This document shows positions 61,514 through 64,000 of a stretch of DNA of 64,000 nt, in pieces (position 1 is the stretch's first letter; each line of letters opens with the position of its first letter). The notes beneath the pieces are model-generated. The model had not been told where the DNA came from. It was given only the letters and a program-made list of their open reading frames with translations, and made no database searches. The stretch is from Fibrobacter succinogenes (GTDB lineage Bacteria; Fibrobacterota; Fibrobacteria; Fibrobacterales; Fibrobacteraceae), in contig CADCGB010000007.1 of NCBI GenBank assembly GCA_902800815.1, forward strand, positions 95,895-159,894. Direction: 5' to 3'. A program made the position numbers and the translations under genes.

Positions 61514-61515
61514 TT
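61491..61515. repeat. 25-base palindrome at the end of the RhuM remnant
   Basis: Arms AACTAGTTCCA and TGGAACTAGTT around TTT. It supplies stop codons on both strands: TAG for the RhuM remnant and TAG for the minus-strand remnant at 61493. Confidence 0.85.
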
Positions 61516-61594
61516 CAAAAAGAAGGTCGTTAGGCAAATCAGGTTCTTAAGGAATTTTAATTTCAACTTCTTTCTCTGTAAATGTATAATCCAT
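61493..61594 (-). pseudogene. Short gene remnant with an internal stop
   Basis: ATG 61594 lies behind AGAGGG and encodes 'MDYTFTEKEVEIKIP', then TAA (61547-61549), then in the same frame 'EPDLPNDLLFELVPKWN' and TAG. One stop thus interrupts a ~33-residue frame. It lies just after the winged-helix gene on the same strand. I do not recognise it; it looks like the 5' end of a lost gene. Confidence 0.35.
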
Positions 61595-61621
61595 TTTTTC
61601 CCTCTCTTTGGTTATTGTTCC

Positions 61622-61954
61622 TTATTTCAACAATTGCCAGACGCCCTTTACCTTGGAATGTTCGGAATTTATGTAGCCGAGTTCTTTCAGGTCGTTTACA
61701 GCTCGCTTGATTGTTCTTTCGCTAACGCCAAGGTTATCGGCAAGCCAAGATAACCTTGCCTTCGGATTGATTTTTAACGCCTTGAAAACATCCTCTACTA
61801 TTTTTGATGGAAATTCAGGAACTTGTATTTTTGATACTTTTCTTGATACTTTTTGTGATACCTTTTGCGGCTGTTTTTCGTCCGAAATTGCTGAATTTGA
61901 ACGAATTTTGTCATTTTCGGTCAAATAGCCATTAGCGATTGCAGCAGCAGTCAT
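61622..61954 (-). CDS. Winged-helix DNA-binding protein
   Basis: A 110-aa protein. A Lys/Val/Ser repeat ('KVSQKVSRKVSK') precedes a C-terminal winged helix: 'IVEDVFKALKINPKARLSWL' and 'LGVSERTIKRAVNDLKELGY'. This tail is common at the end of AlbA_2/AAA_4-type regulators and related island proteins; here the N-terminal domain is absent. ATG 61954 follows AGGGGAC. The frame is open further upstream into the leader element, but that part has no protein character. The gene lies downstream of leader copy 3 and its promoter, the same arrangement as both ORF6N genes. Confidence 0.6.
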   Translation of the reverse strand: MTAAAIANGYLTENDKIRSNSAISDEKQPQKVSQKVSRKVSKIQVPEFPSKIVEDVFKALKINPKARLSWLADNLGVSERTIKRAVNDLKELGYINSEHSKVKGVWQLLK

Positions 61955-62083
61955 TCGGTCCCCTAATGGTGACCTTTTCTCGCATACCAAGACCGCTGTT
62001 TGGTAACCCGATAGTGAAACAAAAACACAGACACGCCGACAATCACGGCGTACTTTTTTGCCTTTGCTATTTGTATTTGATGG

Positions 62084-62264
62084 GATGCTCTTGCAGTGCT
62101 GTTGGCGGGGGCTTTCCCCGGCGTTACTTGGTGCGGCTTTCGCCACACACTCGAATAGGTCGTGTTCCTATCAGCTATCCAACAACATCAACAAGAAGGT
62201 TGATGGGCCTCGCCGCGAATGCACGTACGGGCCGAAAGGCCTATGTCGACTGTCGCGAGGATTA
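62084..62264 (-). ncRNA. Structured leader element, copy 3
   Basis: The most divergent copy, about 181 bases. Hairpin A is ATAGG/CCTAT here against GCAGG/CCTGC in copies 1 and 2: both changed pairs are compensated. Hairpin B has CAC instead of CGC, turning a U-G pair into U-A. Hairpin D (CATCAAC/GTTGATG), the GAAA tetraloop and the closing stem are unchanged. It is transcribed from 62281-62309 toward the winged-helix gene and is in direct orientation with copy 1. Confidence 0.7.
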
Positions 62265-62280
62265 TTGAACTACGGGGAAT

Positions 62281-62309
62281 AATATAGATTATGGAAAATA
62301 ATCTGTCAA
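62281..62309 (-). promoter_or_regulatory. Promoter of leader copy 3
   Basis: Minus strand: TTGACA (62304-62309), 17 bases, TATATT (62281-62286). The spacer sequence differs fully from those of copies 1 and 2, while boxes and spacing are kept. Confidence 0.85.
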
Positions 62310-62341
62310 CAACCTATTGCGGAATTAGAAAATGAAAAACC

Positions 62342-62776
62342 TCACCCTTCCTTGAACCCTTCCAGCACTTTATACAGCAGGGTGTAAAGCGTCTTGGCTT
62401 CGGTGTCGGAGAGGTTGACGCAGCTGGCCATGGACTTGGGGACGCTTGCGGCCTTGCGCTTGAGCGATTCGCCTTCGGCGGTGAGGCTTACGGAAAGGCA
62501 GCGCTCGTCGCTCTGTTCGCGGGTGCGCTGGACATAGCCCTTGGCCTCGAGTTTTTTCAAAAGCGGGGTGAGCGTCCCGGAATCGAGGAACAGCTTTTTG
62601 CCGAGTTCCGAGACGTTGCACTTCTTTTCTTCCCACAGCACGAGCATCACTATGTACTGCGTGTACGTGAGGTCGAGCGGTTCCAGGTACGGGGCGTAGC
62701 GGCGCGTGATCTCCTTGGACGCGGCATACAGCGGGAAGCACAGCTGGTTTTCGAGTTTTAGCTGGGGGCAGTTCAT
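62342..62776 (-). CDS. MarR-family regulator, OhrR-like
   Basis: A 144-aa MarR-type repressor. 'QLCFPLYAASKEITRRY' with Cys13 matches the peroxide-sensing cysteine region of OhrR, and 'LDSGTLTPLLKKLEAKGYVQ' followed by 'SDERCLSVSLT' is the winged-helix DNA-binding part. OhrR proteins derepress organic-hydroperoxide resistance genes when the Cys is oxidised. ATG 62776 follows AGGAG; a longer frame upstream overlaps the peroxidase gene and is not used. It is 8 bases after the half glutathione peroxidase gene, which is the likely target of its control. Confidence 0.85.
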   Translation of the reverse strand: MNCPQLKLENQLCFPLYAASKEITRRYAPYLEPLDLTYTQYIVMLVLWEEKKCNVSELGKKLFLDSGTLTPLLKKLEAKGYVQRTREQSDERCLSVSLTAEGESLKRKAASVPKSMASCVNLSDTEAKTLYTLLYKVLEGFKEG

Positions 62777-62784
62777 GGCAGCTC

Positions 62785-63108
62785 CTAGAGCAACTTCTCT
62801 ACACAGGCGCGCACGGCGTCCATGTCGGCGGTGGGTTCGAAGCGCGCGACCACGTTGCCTTCGCGGTCCACCACGAACTTGGTGAAGTTCCACTTGATGT
62901 CGGGATTTTTCTTGTAGTCCTTGTCGATGCTCTTGAGCAAAAGCGCCATGGCGGCGGCCTTCACGCCAAAGCCGAAACCCTCGAAACCTTTCTGCGATTT
63001 CAGGTAGGTGTAGAGCGGGAGTTCGTCGGGGCCGTTCACGTCGGACTTTTTCATTTGCGGGAATTCGGTGCCGTAGTTGAGCGTGCAGAATTCGTGGATG
63101 TTTGCCAT
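62785..63108 (-). CDS. Half-length glutathione peroxidase (C-terminal part only)
   Basis: A 107-aa protein aligning with the second half of glutathione peroxidases: 'EFCTLNYGTEFPQMKKSDVNG', 'LPLYTYLKSQKG' and 'IKWNFTKFVVDREGNVV'. It retains the Trp-Asn pair of the active site ('KWNF') and the cysteine in 'FCTLNYG', but lacks the N-terminal ~75 residues with the peroxidatic Cys and the Gln. Family members are about 160-185 aa. Yet it has a proper ATG with GGAGG six bases upstream, so it is not a simple 5' deletion. It is co-transcribed with the OhrR-like gene. It may be a degenerate gene or a non-peroxidase. Confidence 0.8.
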   Translation of the reverse strand: MANIHEFCTLNYGTEFPQMKKSDVNGPDELPLYTYLKSQKGFEGFGFGVKAAAMALLLKSIDKDYKKNPDIKWNFTKFVVDREGNVVARFEPTADMDAVRACVEKLL

Positions 63109-63188
63109 GATGAGCCTCCGTTTTTGGGGGTGTCGGCGTTTTATTGGTTTTCGCCGTGTTTTCTCGCGATTTTTCTATTTTTACGCCC

Positions 63189-64000
<812 letters not shown>

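Overview
The window is a 64 kb stretch of a Fibrobacter-like genome. It carries lineage hallmarks: two lipoproteins with Fibrobacter major-paralogue (FISUMP-type) domains, a protein of the F. succinogenes paralogous family I know as TIGR02171, tandem secreted GH43 arabinan-type hydrolases sharing a C-terminal tail, and many 'ACGDDSS' lipoproteins. Most of it is GC-rich; about 47.5-58.9 kb is AT-rich and looks acquired. The species assignment is an inference from these families.

Layout. (1) 1-3.8 kb: an unrecognised gene set on the + strand with an SF1 helicase, a possible winged-helix protein and a 49-aa protein, closed by a terminator. (2) 3.9-12 kb: a membrane metallophosphoesterase, then a promoter driving two GH43 enzymes and a coupled lipoprotein. 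(3) 12-19.3 kb: a TonB-dependent receptor, a fused binding-protein/permease, its ATPase and a lipoprotein tyrosine phosphatase. (4) 19.4-23 kb: lipoprotein versions of LD-carboxypeptidase and a GH3 hexosaminidase (peptidoglycan turnover). (5) 23-35.2 kb: four consecutive hybrid histidine kinases, divergent from a REC-GGDEF*-EAL protein and a stand-alone Hpt. This looks like one multi-input phosphorelay ending in c-di-GMP hydrolysis. (6) 35.2-39.5 kb: ECF sigma factor, membrane anti-sigma-like protein and a caspase-fold outer-membrane protein, followed by a flavoprotein. A 31-base promoter motif is shared by the sigma gene, the flavoprotein gene and the TonB receptor gene. (7) 39.5-46 kb: two Cys-repeat surface lipoproteins in an operon with a SIR2-like protein.

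(8) 46-62.3 kb is a defence and mobile island: a CopG-type antitoxin, ORF6N/RhuM/DUF1016-type genes (several decayed), a catalytically complete long Argonaute, a GmrSD-like DUF262/DUF1524 protein, a restriction system with a fused double m5C methyltransferase, a Sau3AI-like restriction-modification pair and an ASCH-like protein. Three copies of a ~185-nt structured element lie here. Each has its own sigma-70-type promoter with an exact 17-bp spacer, and each precedes a gene for a DNA-binding-type protein. Substitutions between copies are compensatory in several stems, so the element is probably an undescribed structured RNA (5' leader or small RNA). Two copies are in direct orientation and bracket the island. 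Variable near-perfect palindromes are also embedded in and before the ORF6N, DUF1016 and RhuM genes.

(9) 62.3-64 kb: an OhrR-like regulator with a half-length glutathione peroxidase, a Nudix hydrolase and the 3' end of S-adenosylhomocysteinase.
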